NCBI GenBank assembly: GCA_949957035.1
Contig: CATLIP010000025.1
Span: 1 to 14,345 of the forward strand
DNA length: 14,345 bases
Origin: an uncultured Lachnospiraceae bacterium
Lineage (GTDB): Bacteria; Bacillota_A; Clostridia; Lachnospirales; Lachnospiraceae
Direction: 5' to 3'
The position numbers and the translations under genes are program-made. Under the pieces are notes generated by a model, which saw only the letters and a program-made list of their open reading frames with translations, was not told where the DNA came from and did not search any database. Below are positions 6,795 to 14,345 of this stretch, in pieces; position 1 is the first letter of the stretch, and every line of letters begins with the position of its first letter.

Positions 6795-8132
6795 TCACCG
6801 CTGACTTCTCATCATCTCTATCATTTTTTTCGGACTCGGCGGATTCCCCTTATAAAGAGACATCAGCTTATAAATCTTTCCCGCGGCCATGGTAATCAAT
6901 GTCGCCGTCAATACCACCAGCCCAAGAGAAGCAACCGCCTTTGGTATACTCATCACACCAAGCAGAATCTTCGTAGGCGCCACCAGAATCGAAGTGAAGG
7001 GAACCCATACCTGCCAGGTGACCGCATCCCAAGGCACATCCGCACCGGAACCTCCTGCAAACATGGTCACAAAGAAACTTACCAGCAGCACCAGCACAAA
7101 CAGCATATTCGTACTGGACAAATCCTCCGGCTTCTCCGCAATCGCCCCGCCAATCGCCGCAAGGGAGCAATAAAGCAGCAGCCCTGCCGCCAGCATCAAA
7201 AGGGCAAGAATCACCCCGGAAACCGTAAACATCCCAGAAAATTCACCAAAGGACTCCACCAACTGAATGACCGCCATATCAGTATTGGGATTCACCATTT
7301 TCGTAAAATGGATACCCAGGGCAAATCCCCCGAACAGCCCCCCAAGCCATATAAAAATCTGCAAAACCCCGCTGGCCGTCATCGCAAACACCTTGCCCAG
7401 CAGCATTGCCCCCGGTTTCACAGACACCAGCATCAAATCCATGAGCTTCGACGTCTTTTCCATAATCGCAGCATTCGCCGTCCCCTGACCGTACGCAAGA
7501 ATCATAAAGTAAAGAATCATGATATTCAGATATGGCAGTATTGTCGCCATAACCTCCTTCGCAGCCGCGTATTCGTCACTCTCGTCCGATGAAACGCTGC
7601 TGTCTCTCACTACCGTCTCGATAGGCATGGTCATCTCCGCAATCTGCGCGGCCTCAAGATTCGATTTCTGAATCAGTATATAGCGAAAAGCGCCCGAAAG
7701 AAATGTTTCATACGCATTCACGTCCTTCTTATTCAGCTTCGTTTCATCCGGAAGCAACACGTCTAGCTCATAGCCATTCTCCTGATGGTCAACCACAAGC
7801 AAGGCTGAATATCCGTCCTCCTCTGCCTTTTTCGCGGCGTCTTCTACATTCTTAGCCATCTCATAGGTAACATCCGTAAACCGCGCCGGGTCCACGCCGT
7901 TCAAAACTCCATACTCTGTCTCCCCGTATGCGTGACTGCCGGTTTCTATTACATATACTTTGTCAATCCGGCTCTCATACGCCTCATCCTCTTTAAAATA
8001 TTCCATTGCAGGCATAATCCCCGCCGGAAGTAACAGACACAGAACAGCAACAATGAGCGTCACATTCCGATAACCCTTTTGCTTCACATGCTGGATAAAC
8101 GTAAACGAAAATATCTTTCCAAGCCCTTTCAT
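6795..8132 (-). CDS. ABC-2 type exporter permease B (NatB-like)
   Basis: A 445-residue integral membrane protein. One N-terminal membrane helix (within NVTLIVAVLCLLLPAGIMPAM) is followed by an extracytoplasmic domain of about 150 residues. A cluster of about five hydrophobic helices follows, beginning near ILPYLNIMILYFMILAYG. The segment EKTSKLMDLMLVSVKPGAMLLGK is the conserved cytoplasmic loop of NatB/ABC-2 permeases. The start at 8132 is chosen because its ATG overlaps the stop of the upstream permease (ATGA) and AGGAGG lies about 10 nt upstream; a longer in-frame extension to 8180 lacks such support. It is the last gene of the operon, followed by an intrinsic terminator. It is paralogous to the neighbouring permease, so the two probably form a heterodimer. 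The substrate cannot be inferred; Na+, drugs or peptides are all possible. Confidence 0.88.
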   Translation of the reverse strand: MKGLGKIFSFTFIQHVKQKGYRNVTLIVAVLCLLLPAGIMPAMEYFKEDEAYESRIDKVYVIETGSHAYGETEYGVLNGVDPARFTDVTYEMAKNVEDAAKKAEEDGYSALLVVDHQENGYELDVLLPDETKLNKKDVNAYETFLSGAFRYILIQKSNLEAAQIAEMTMPIETVVRDSSVSSDESDEYAAAKEVMATILPYLNIMILYFMILAYGQGTANAAIMEKTSKLMDLMLVSVKPGAMLLGKVFAMTASGVLQIFIWLGGLFGGFALGIHFTKMVNPNTDMAVIQLVESFGEFSGMFTVSGVILALLMLAAGLLLYCSLAAIGGAIAEKPEDLSSTNMLFVLVLLVSFFVTMFAGGSGADVPWDAVTWQVWVPFTSILVAPTKILLGVMSIPKAVASLGLVVLTATLITMAAGKIYKLMSLYKGNPPSPKKMIEMMRSQR

Positions 8133-9508
8133 CGGTTCTCTACCTCCTTTGCACTGTTCTGCCGAAGCATGGCAATCCATCCGCTAATCTTCATACGATT
8201 TCCCCTGTACATCATGAGGGCGCGGTAGATTCTCGCGCAAACATATGCAAGCAATAAAATAACCGCCAACTGAATCACCCATGAAAACGCCAACATTCCA
8301 AATCCAATATCACCGATGATATAACGCACAGGCGCACAGAACATGGAGCTGACCGGACACAAGGACACCAACGCCGCCAGCACAGGATTACTGCCAAGTC
8401 CTACGGTAATGGTTGCCACCATATAGCCTGCCATAACCAACAGAACAATCGTCATATTGGCAGGCTCTACATCCTCCGTAGTAGAACATCCGGTTCCAAC
8501 AAGGCCGCTGATGAGTGAAACCTGCAGATAACCAAGCAGCAAGGAAACCACTAAAATCAGAATCGTAACAGGCGAAGCCTGTAATGTTTCAGAGGAAATG
8601 CCGGATAACGCAATCTGCTGCCGCAAAACGGTGGTATCCGCAAACCGTCCGGTAATCACATAAGACAGCCCCGTAACTGCCGCAAGACTGGCAACCAGAC
8701 CCAATATATACGTCATAACCGCAAGAATCTTACCCACCAGCATTGCAAGAGGGCTGACACTGACCATCAAAAGCTCCGCTAACTTCGACGCCTTTTCTTC
8801 TATCACCTTTTGAATAATAAAGGAAGAAACAAAGGTACACAATATCAAAAGAGCCACCGAGTATATCATCTGCACGCCAAAACGAGCGTCAAAATCATCC
8901 TCTTTCTCCTCCAGATATTCTGAAACTGTCTCCGTATTTGTCTCATAAGGACTGGTCAGCGTTGTAATCTGCTCCGGCTTTGCATTCTGCTGAATATAGC
9001 GGGCTTCATCCAACAGACCCGACAGCATATTCACACAGGAATCCAAATCCTCATCCGAAAACTCCTTATCCTCCAGAGCGTAAGCGCCGATTGAAAAGCA
9101 CATCTTCTCCGCGTCTTTCTGCAGATGTACATACGCTTCTTCCGGCTTAATCATAGACTCATATGTATCTTCCGACCACTCTGTATCCATCACATCCGTA
9201 TCCACAAATTCCGTATCTGTAAATATTTTATTTCTCTGAGGGATACCCGCAAAATCCAACTCATATCCGGTATCATTCTGCACGAACACAGACCTGATCC
9301 CCAGAGACGCAGACTCTTCCAAGGCTTCATTCCCGGACGGCTGCTGCCCGCCCTTCATTACCGTCATAACCGGAATGCTGGCAGCCGCAATCAGGAAAAA
9401 AATCAGCATAGTAATGATATTCGCTTTTCCCTTCACCATCTGCGCCAGCGTAAAACGAAACACCTTACCCGTTCCGGTAAAATCACTCTTCCTAAGCTTC
9501 ATGTGCAT
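8129..9508 (-). CDS. ABC-2 type exporter permease A (NatB-like)
   Basis: A 459-residue membrane protein with the same plan as its downstream neighbour. There is one N-terminal helix (about 33-50), then an acidic extracytoplasmic domain of about 150 residues. About five C-terminal helices follow, starting near MIYSVALLILCTFVSSFII. The NatB-type loop EEKASKLAELLMVSVSPLAM is clear, and a YRGN motif close to the C-terminus is matched by YKGN in the partner. The ATG at 9508 overlaps the upstream ATPase gene by 17 bp and has GGAG 10 nt upstream; ATG 9502 is an alternative. Longer versions to 9586 would overlap the ATPase gene far more and are not favoured. Translational coupling with both neighbours is likely. 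Confidence 0.87.
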   Translation of the reverse strand: MHMKLRKSDFTGTGKVFRFTLAQMVKGKANIITMLIFFLIAAASIPVMTVMKGGQQPSGNEALEESASLGIRSVFVQNDTGYELDFAGIPQRNKIFTDTEFVDTDVMDTEWSEDTYESMIKPEEAYVHLQKDAEKMCFSIGAYALEDKEFSDEDLDSCVNMLSGLLDEARYIQQNAKPEQITTLTSPYETNTETVSEYLEEKEDDFDARFGVQMIYSVALLILCTFVSSFIIQKVIEEKASKLAELLMVSVSPLAMLVGKILAVMTYILGLVASLAAVTGLSYVITGRFADTTVLRQQIALSGISSETLQASPVTILILVVSLLLGYLQVSLISGLVGTGCSTTEDVEPANMTIVLLVMAGYMVATITVGLGSNPVLAALVSLCPVSSMFCAPVRYIIGDIGFGMLAFSWVIQLAVILLLAYVCARIYRALMMYRGNRMKISGWIAMLRQNSAKEVENR

Positions 9509-10454
9509 CACCCACTTTCTCCACGAAAATCTCATGGAGAGACGGTTCACGCAGGCTGAATGTGACGACAGTAACTCCGTTCTCAATCAATAGCTTCAAA
9601 AATCTGTTCGCCTGCTCATCTCCGGACACCTTAATCTGATACTCCGTCTCTTTTGCAGAAACCAAAGTCAATCCCTCCTGTTTAATCAGGTCCGTTACAT
9701 CCGGCTCCGTTTTCAACAGCAAGTTAATACGTCCATAGCTCTTCTTGATATCGTTCAGATGCCCTGCCAGAACCGTCTTAGAACGGTTCAGTATAATAAT
9801 GTCCGTACAGAACTCCTCCACAGTGGCCATCTGATGGCTCGACATAATCAGATACTTTCCTTTTGCAATCTCATCCCGGATAATACCCTTGAACAGATCC
9901 GTATTCACAGGGTCCAGACCGGAAAGGGGCTCATCCAGAATTAGAAGGTCAGGGTCAGGCAAAAGCGCCGTCATGAACTGAATCTTCTGCTGATTTCCCT
10001 TGGAAAGCTGGTCTGCCTTTTTAGGGGGCTGTGTTTTTGCCCGTCCCCGCTTCTTCCCGTCCTCTGATTTAGGAGTCTGGGGATACAGATATTCTTCCAC
10101 CTCTAACCGCTCGGCCCAATAACGGATTCTCTTCTTCGCCTCCGCCTTGGAAATCCCCCTGAGTCCGGCAAAATAAATCAACTGGTCCATCAGCGTATAT
10201 TTGGGATACAATCCCCTCTCCTCTGCAAGATAACCCACATTGCAGGTCGCCGTATCAAGCGGCGCGCCATTCCAGAGTACTTCCCCGGTATCCCTTGAAA
10301 GCATATTTAGCATCATACGGATTGAAGTAGTCTTTCCGGCTCCGTTTGTTCCGAGTAATGCAAAAACCCCCGGATTCTTCATCTCAAAGCTCAGATTCTC
10401 TACTACCGTTTTCTCTCCGTATTTCTTTGACAAATTTCTTACTTCTAAACTCAT
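9492..10454 (-). CDS. ABC exporter ATP-binding protein (NatA-like)
   Basis: This 320-residue ATPase powers the two permeases downstream. Walker A GTNGAGKT is at 35-42, the NatA-like YLAEERGLYPK segment near 75-85, signature LSKGN at 150-154, Walker B LLILDEP at 170-176, D-loop SGLD at 178-181 and the switch histidine in MSSHQM at 207. The signature LSKGNQQK is normal for this exporter class. Just before it, residues about 126-146 form a Lys/Arg/Pro-rich insertion (KSEDGKKRGRAKTQPPKK) that typical relatives lack. A C-terminal domain of about 90 residues follows the ATPase core. The start ATG at 10454 has GGGAG 8 nt upstream; an upstream in-frame start at 10481 would lie within the candidate promoter. 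It is the first gene of the exporter operon. Confidence 0.93.
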   Translation of the reverse strand: MSLEVRNLSKKYGEKTVVENLSFEMKNPGVFALLGTNGAGKTTSIRMMLNMLSRDTGEVLWNGAPLDTATCNVGYLAEERGLYPKYTLMDQLIYFAGLRGISKAEAKKRIRYWAERLEVEEYLYPQTPKSEDGKKRGRAKTQPPKKADQLSKGNQQKIQFMTALLPDPDLLILDEPLSGLDPVNTDLFKGIIRDEIAKGKYLIMSSHQMATVEEFCTDIIILNRSKTVLAGHLNDIKKSYGRINLLLKTEPDVTDLIKQEGLTLVSAKETEYQIKVSGDEQANRFLKLLIENGVTVVTFSLREPSLHEIFVEKVGDAHEA

Positions 10455-10482
10455 CTGCTTATCTCCCTTCTTTGCTGACAAC

Positions 10483-10491
10483 AGTATAGCA
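10483..10491 (-). promoter_or_regulatory. Extended -10 promoter for the ABC exporter operon
   Basis: On the minus strand TGCTATACT gives an extended -10, about 29 nt before the ATPase start codon. No convincing -35 is seen. No terminator-like hairpin was found between the upstream gene (stop at 10554) and this promoter, so read-through from upstream is also possible. Confidence 0.5.
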
Positions 10492-10553
10492 TAAATCAGG
10501 AGATTTTGTGTCGTTTTTGCGTGAAGTGTTCTATTTTCGTCTTTAATGGAACT

Positions 10554-11225
10554 CTAATACATTCTTCCCACTGTCGGAATCAACACCAGAAAATTCAAGC
10601 CCCACATAATAACCGCCAAAAGAATACCGATAATGCAGAGTACCTTTCCTACCTTCGCCTGCCCGGACTTGCTAGAGCCCGCTCCCATCCTTGCCCTTGA
10701 GAATCCAAGGCACGCCAGTATAATACCCAGGATTGGTATAAATATCCCAAAGATAACGCTCAGAATCCCCAGTACAAGGCCCATGGTCGCCGCACCGGAA
10801 TTATCCACTGTATGTACCGGGACATAATTCTGATATGGCTGTCCCGGGTTCCCCGGCATCCCCGGCCCCGGCATGCCTGATCCCTGTACAGCTTGCTGCG
10901 GCATGGGAATCGGCTGCTGCAAAGCGGCAAATAACTGCTCTAAGCTCTCCCGGTAAGGCTTCTTTTGCAAGCACCCCACAAACCCTTCCAGATTCCACTC
11001 TCCTCCGAAAGTCCCCTTCATCCATGCCTCCAGATGGAATACGCCGTTACTATAGTACCATCTCAGATACTTATATCCCTCCATCATGGCATCCCCGGTG
11101 CGGTAAGCCGGTTCTCCCTTCCAGTCAGCCATTATAAAACTATTTTTCCGCAGAAAATCATTCATAATAAACTGCACAAAATCATCCGGTTTGTTCAATA
11201 TCAATTCCCTCACATATCTTGCCAT
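10554..11225 (-). CDS. DUF4190-like membrane protein with soluble N-terminal domain
   Basis: A 223-residue protein of unknown function. Residues 1 to about 100 form a soluble, aromatic-rich domain that I do not recognise. A linker rich in Pro, Gly, Met and Gln follows (about 103-138, including MPGPGMPGNPGQP). The C-terminal part has two hydrophobic segments (around GLVLGILSVIFGIFIPILGIILACLGF and VLCIIGILLAVIMWGLNFLVL) separated by a small polar loop, the pattern of DUF4190 proteins. ATG 11225 is chosen because AGGAG lies 7 nt upstream; ATG 11240 would place that site inside the gene. It starts 30 bp after the SMC-like ATPase stop codon with no terminator between, so the two are probably co-transcribed. 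The N-terminal domain may present a ligand- or protein-binding surface at the membrane; that is a guess. Confidence 0.8.
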   Translation of the reverse strand: MARYVRELILNKPDDFVQFIMNDFLRKNSFIMADWKGEPAYRTGDAMMEGYKYLRWYYSNGVFHLEAWMKGTFGGEWNLEGFVGCLQKKPYRESLEQLFAALQQPIPMPQQAVQGSGMPGPGMPGNPGQPYQNYVPVHTVDNSGAATMGLVLGILSVIFGIFIPILGIILACLGFSRARMGAGSSKSGQAKVGKVLCIIGILLAVIMWGLNFLVLIPTVGRMY

Positions 11226-11255
11226 TTTCCCACTCCTCATATAAACAAAAATTTT

Positions 11256-14200
11256 TTAGAATACCAACTCCTGCTGCCCCATCACTTCAATCTGTGACAC
11301 AATCATCGTCTCCGGCTCATTTCCCCGCAGATGGTCAGCCTTCAGATATTGCATCCCGCCCCGCAGACTTGCCGCAATCAGGTTCAGCACATAAATATTA
11401 TCAAAACGGTTATAGATAGACTCCCCGCCAAGCCCCGTCAGGCACACCAACTGGGTGTTCGTCTTCTTTGCCACATCCATCAAGGGTTTCAGCAGATGGG
11501 ACGCGTTCGTCTGAGCAAACGGGTTATCCATAACCAGAACCTTACCCTCATTCTTATCCGCAAATATATCCGTATCGTCCTTACGCATATAATACAACAG
11601 GCTCGACAGAATCACAAACGCCGACAGAAAGCCTTCTCCCCCGGAATTTCTCGCTACTTCCGCCCAGGTAATAGGATACTCCCTCTGGGCCTCAATCTTA
11701 TACAGCCGAATCTGCACATTCCCAATCCCGACTACCGTGTCATACAGATTTCTCGTAGTAATCTGCGTTCCAAAATACTCCTGCGCATTTTCATTCTGCT
11801 CAAACAGTCTAAGACCCTTCTGCGTAGTCTCATCAATCATATCCTGAAGGCGGATCTGGTACAGGTTCTCATTCTCCTCCCACTCCGGAAGCCCGATTTT
11901 CAGCATCTTTACGGGACGCTCCCGGATGGCAATCGTAGAGTTATGGTCAATCTTACCCAAGTTTAGATGCACCTCCCGGACATAATCCTCCAGAAGCTCC
12001 ACGATTTTATTCTTCTCCTTCTCCACAAGGGAAATATCGACCTCCAGCTTCTCCATCAGACTGTCATAGGACTGTATGGTCGTATCCAACTGCCTCAAAA
12101 CAGCGGACGCATCGCCGGTAAGCTCCAGCATTGCCTCTAAGGGCTTCTTGTAGAAATCCTCATGAAACTGCTCCATACGCACAATCTGATTCAGCAATCG
12201 GCTCAGTACATCCCTCGCCTCCCCCCGCTCCCGAAGCATCTGATTATAATCGCGAATCAAAATACCCTTAAAATTACGAAGACTTCTGCCATCCATCCCG
12301 GCAAAATCCTGTTCCCACACAATCTCTTCCCCTAACGGAAAATCGTTGTACTCGGAGAGCGCCGTCAGATTCTCATCATAGCTGTGCAGACGCTCCTTCC
12401 AGATATCCGCCTGCTTTGCCGCCTCCTTCTCCTGATAGCGGAACTGATTCTTACGGGAATCAAAATCCTGATTCTGAATCTCCTCCTTGGGCAGCGGTTC
12501 TTCCTCGCCACATTCCTTCTTCATCCGCTCCAGACGTTCACTCTTCTGCTGGTTCACTACGGCAATCTGCTTATCCTCATCATTCCAAAGCCTCTGCTTC
12601 ACTGCAATCTTCCGGTTACAGTCTTCCAGCATAATCTCCTGATGGGACTCTTCTTCCCGGTTATAGCTCACATCTTTCCATTCTTCATCCGAAAAATCAT
12701 ATTTTTTCTGCAGATGCAAAAGCTCATCCAACGACTCCTGATAGCGGCTTGCGGCCCGCTGCTCCGAGGCTTCTAATTCTTGAATTTCCTGAGACATACG
12801 AGAAGTAATTGCAGCGTATCGGGCTTCCATTTCCCTCATATTCCGGGACTCTTCAACCGGTTCTGCCTCTGCCCCGCCGGGAACCTGCGCCTGCTCATAT
12901 CCCTGATACTTTCTTCCCTCCTTCCTTATCTCCTCCCCTTCCCGATCCAGATTCATTCTCTCAAGTTCTCCGGTCTTCTGCCTTTCTTTCAGCTTCTCCT
13001 GCCGGTTACGGCACATTTTCTGTTTCTCCGATAACTTATCCGCTTCCTTCTTACAGCTTTCCAGCTCCCGCAGATTCTGCTCATAAGTCTCATAATCCTT
13101 ACATAGACGTCCAAAATCCTCAAGCCTTCTCTGCTGATATTCCGCCTCACGTTCCGCCTTGCGGATATGGTTTTGAAGCCGCTCAAGCTCTCCATTAAGC
13201 CTTGCCAGCTCCTCTGCGCCGGTACTGCCCTCCTTATCTAGCCGCTCAATCTGCTCCAAAAGCTCACTTCTGTGCTTCTCATTGGCATCCCATTTCTCTT
13301 TGCTGACTTCCTGATTCCGAACCAACTCCTGCCGTTCAAAATACTCCCTGTATTCCGCCTGCCGAATGGCAATCGCCTCTCTCTTCTTATCAATCTGAAG
13401 CTCCTTTGCCTGCACCAGAGCTTTCAGTTTTTCTTCATTCAGCAGATTTTCATTGAACCAGACATAGAAACTGACTCCTTCAAGCCTGATAATCCCACTC
13501 TCTCTATCTTCCCCGATTCTTTCCAGCCTCTCCCTTACTACAATCGGAACAGGAAACGAAGTATAGATTCCGCCCATATTTTGAGATAATTTGTTAAGCT
13601 CAGCCTCGGATAAAATCAACCCATAGGGCAGAAACGGATGCCGTCTTGCCAGCTCTAAATTCTGCTCCTCGGAATATCCGTTTTTCGCCAGCCACTCCAT
13701 TCCATAGACCACGTGAATCCCAAGATTTTCAAGCTCCTGCTCAAGCTCCTCAGGCAATTCCAGTACCTTCCCTTTCGTCAGCCGCTGATACTCCTTCTGC
13801 AGAATATCCTCTTCCTTCTCAAGATTCCTTCGAAATCCGGCAATCTCCTTAAGTTTTCGCTCAGACGCGTAAAGAATCTTATCGCTGTCAAAAAGCACAG
13901 ACTCCTCCAGGCCCAGATACCGCAGCACACCCCGCCTTTCTTCTAACTCCTGTTCATATTCCTGCCGCACCCCTTCCTGCTGCTTAAGCTCCATCTTCCC
14001 CAAAAGAAGCTTAGAATGTACATCCTGAAGCCTTCTTTCAAGGCTTCTGCTCTTTTCATGTACCTGCTCCTGTTCCTTCTTAAGATTCAAACGGTTTCTT
14101 AAAGCAATGCTTTGCTCCTTCTCATAAGCCTCCCGGCGAATCTCAAGGGCGCCCGGCTCGTATGTCCCGAGAATGCTGCGCAGCAGCGTCTCTCCATACC

Positions 14201-14315
14201 GCTGATTATATCCTTCCTCCGTCCGCTCATAAGCTGCCGCGGCGCTCTTAAGCCCGCCTGCCCTTGATGCATTCCGGATTAAGAGCCCCTCAAGCTCTGA
14301 AAGTTTTTCTTTCAC
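11256..14315 (-). CDS. SMC/Rad50/MukB-like coiled-coil ATPase, C-terminal portion; 5' end disrupted
   Basis: The open frame gives 1019 residues from a GTG at 14315. Long heptad-rich Glu/Lys/Arg/Gln stretches (about 1-185 and 300-640) flank a globular segment at about 190-300 that looks like an SMC hinge. The C-terminal head has the ABC signature SGGE (S891-E894), Walker B VLVMDNP (D930, then N931) and a final ordered region ending at ELVF. No Walker A occurs anywhere in the frame, so the N-terminal head must be encoded beyond the window. The frame continues past a TAA at 14325-14327 with coding-like sequence, and the GTG has no clear ribosome binding site, so the gene is probably broken by a nonsense change or encoded in two pieces. 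Related proteins act in DNA repair, condensin-like loop extrusion or Wadjet plasmid defence; which applies here is not determinable. Confidence 0.75.
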   Translation of the reverse strand: MKEKLSELEGLLIRNASRAGGLKSAAAAYERTEEGYNQRYGETLLRSILGTYEPGALEIRREAYEKEQSIALRNRLNLKKEQEQVHEKSRSLERRLQDVHSKLLLGKMELKQQEGVRQEYEQELEERRGVLRYLGLEESVLFDSDKILYASERKLKEIAGFRRNLEKEEDILQKEYQRLTKGKVLELPEELEQELENLGIHVVYGMEWLAKNGYSEEQNLELARRHPFLPYGLILSEAELNKLSQNMGGIYTSFPVPIVVRERLERIGEDRESGIIRLEGVSFYVWFNENLLNEEKLKALVQAKELQIDKKREAIAIRQAEYREYFERQELVRNQEVSKEKWDANEKHRSELLEQIERLDKEGSTGAEELARLNGELERLQNHIRKAEREAEYQQRRLEDFGRLCKDYETYEQNLRELESCKKEADKLSEKQKMCRNRQEKLKERQKTGELERMNLDREGEEIRKEGRKYQGYEQAQVPGGAEAEPVEESRNMREMEARYAAITSRMSQEIQELEASEQRAASRYQESLDELLHLQKKYDFSDEEWKDVSYNREEESHQEIMLEDCNRKIAVKQRLWNDEDKQIAVVNQQKSERLERMKKECGEEEPLPKEEIQNQDFDSRKNQFRYQEKEAAKQADIWKERLHSYDENLTALSEYNDFPLGEEIVWEQDFAGMDGRSLRNFKGILIRDYNQMLRERGEARDVLSRLLNQIVRMEQFHEDFYKKPLEAMLELTGDASAVLRQLDTTIQSYDSLMEKLEVDISLVEKEKNKIVELLEDYVREVHLNLGKIDHNSTIAIRERPVKMLKIGLPEWEENENLYQIRLQDMIDETTQKGLRLFEQNENAQEYFGTQITTRNLYDTVVGIGNVQIRLYKIEAQREYPITWAEVARNSGGEGFLSAFVILSSLLYYMRKDDTDIFADKNEGKVLVMDNPFAQTNASHLLKPLMDVAKKTNTQLVCLTGLGGESIYNRFDNIYVLNLIAASLRGGMQYLKADHLRGNEPETMIVSQIEVMGQQELVF

Positions 14316-14345
14316 CTGAGACAGTTACGTCTCAATCTTTCCGAT
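14316..14345 (-). other. Upstream continuation of the SMC-like frame across an in-frame TAA
   Basis: In the same frame as the SMC-like ATPase, the codons before GTG 14315 read IGKIET, stop, LSQ. This has the same coiled-coil character as the following KEKLSELEGLL. The stop TAA (14327-14325) differs by one base from CAA, which would give Gln and restore the heptad. Only six codons are visible before the stop, so the evidence is suggestive. Confidence 0.5.

Noticed and set aside
6747..7592. Plus-strand open frame of 281 codons rich in His, Arg, Gln and Pro
   Set aside because: It is the antisense shadow of the permease B gene; composition is biased, no domain is recognisable, and the opposite strand has clear membrane helices and motifs.
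10455..10553. Possible terminator after the DUF4190-like gene
   Set aside because: No stem with a T tract could be found in this gap; only the extended -10 of the exporter operon is supported.
11331..11966. Plus-strand open frame of 211 codons
   Set aside because: It is antisense to the conserved C-terminal head of the SMC-like ATPase and rich in Gln, Arg and Leu as expected of a shadow frame.
1..14345. CRISPR array, IS element, attachment site or tRNA
   Set aside because: No regularly spaced repeats, transposase-like frame, terminal inverted repeats or tRNA-like sequence were seen on reading both strands.

Overview
The window looks like chromosome from an anaerobic, low-to-moderate GC Firmicute, most likely a Lachnospiraceae-type gut Clostridium. 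Pointers are the domain style of the proteins (flavodiiron protein fused to flavin reductase and a short rubredoxin, a Rieske-tailed FAD oxidoreductase, a cytoplasmic GH36 alpha-galactosidase, a NatA/NatB-type exporter), strong AGGAGG-type ribosome binding sites and extended -10 promoters. This placement is inference from family knowledge, not a database match. No rRNA, tRNA, CRISPR array, insertion sequence or integrase is visible.

Layout from left to right. 1-884 (minus) is the N-terminal 294 codons of a Tet(M)-like translational GTPase, cut by the window edge. It is preceded by a leader of about 170 nt with a long hairpin that buries its ribosome binding site. A back-to-back promoter region (about 1058-1161) separates it from a plus-strand four-module flavodiiron protein (1162-2952), which ends at a strong hairpin. 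Convergent to that is a FAD/Rieske oxidoreductase (2992-4299, minus). A 225-bp divergent intergenic region with two palindromes leads to a GH36 alpha-galactosidase (4525-6714, plus).

The right half is entirely minus strand. Read in the transcribed direction it holds an SMC/Rad50/MukB-like ATPase whose frame is broken near the window edge (11256-14315). Next, 30 bp later, comes a DUF4190-like membrane protein (10554-11225). An ABC exporter operon then follows: ATPase (9492-10454), permease A (8129-9508) and permease B (6795-8132), with overlapping start and stop codons and an intrinsic terminator at 6734-6757.

How the genes work together: the flavodiiron and Rieske proteins form a convergent redox pair, plausibly oxygen or NO handling in an anaerobe. 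The ATPase and two paralogous permeases should form one exporter. The SMC-like ATPase and the DUF4190-like protein may be one transcription unit. The most interesting points are the leader hairpin of the Tet(M)-like gene, and the SMC-like protein, which has an in-frame stop, no visible Walker A, a hinge-like globular domain and Asn where the catalytic Walker B Glu is expected. A defence role of the Wadjet/MukB type is possible but cannot be shown from this window.
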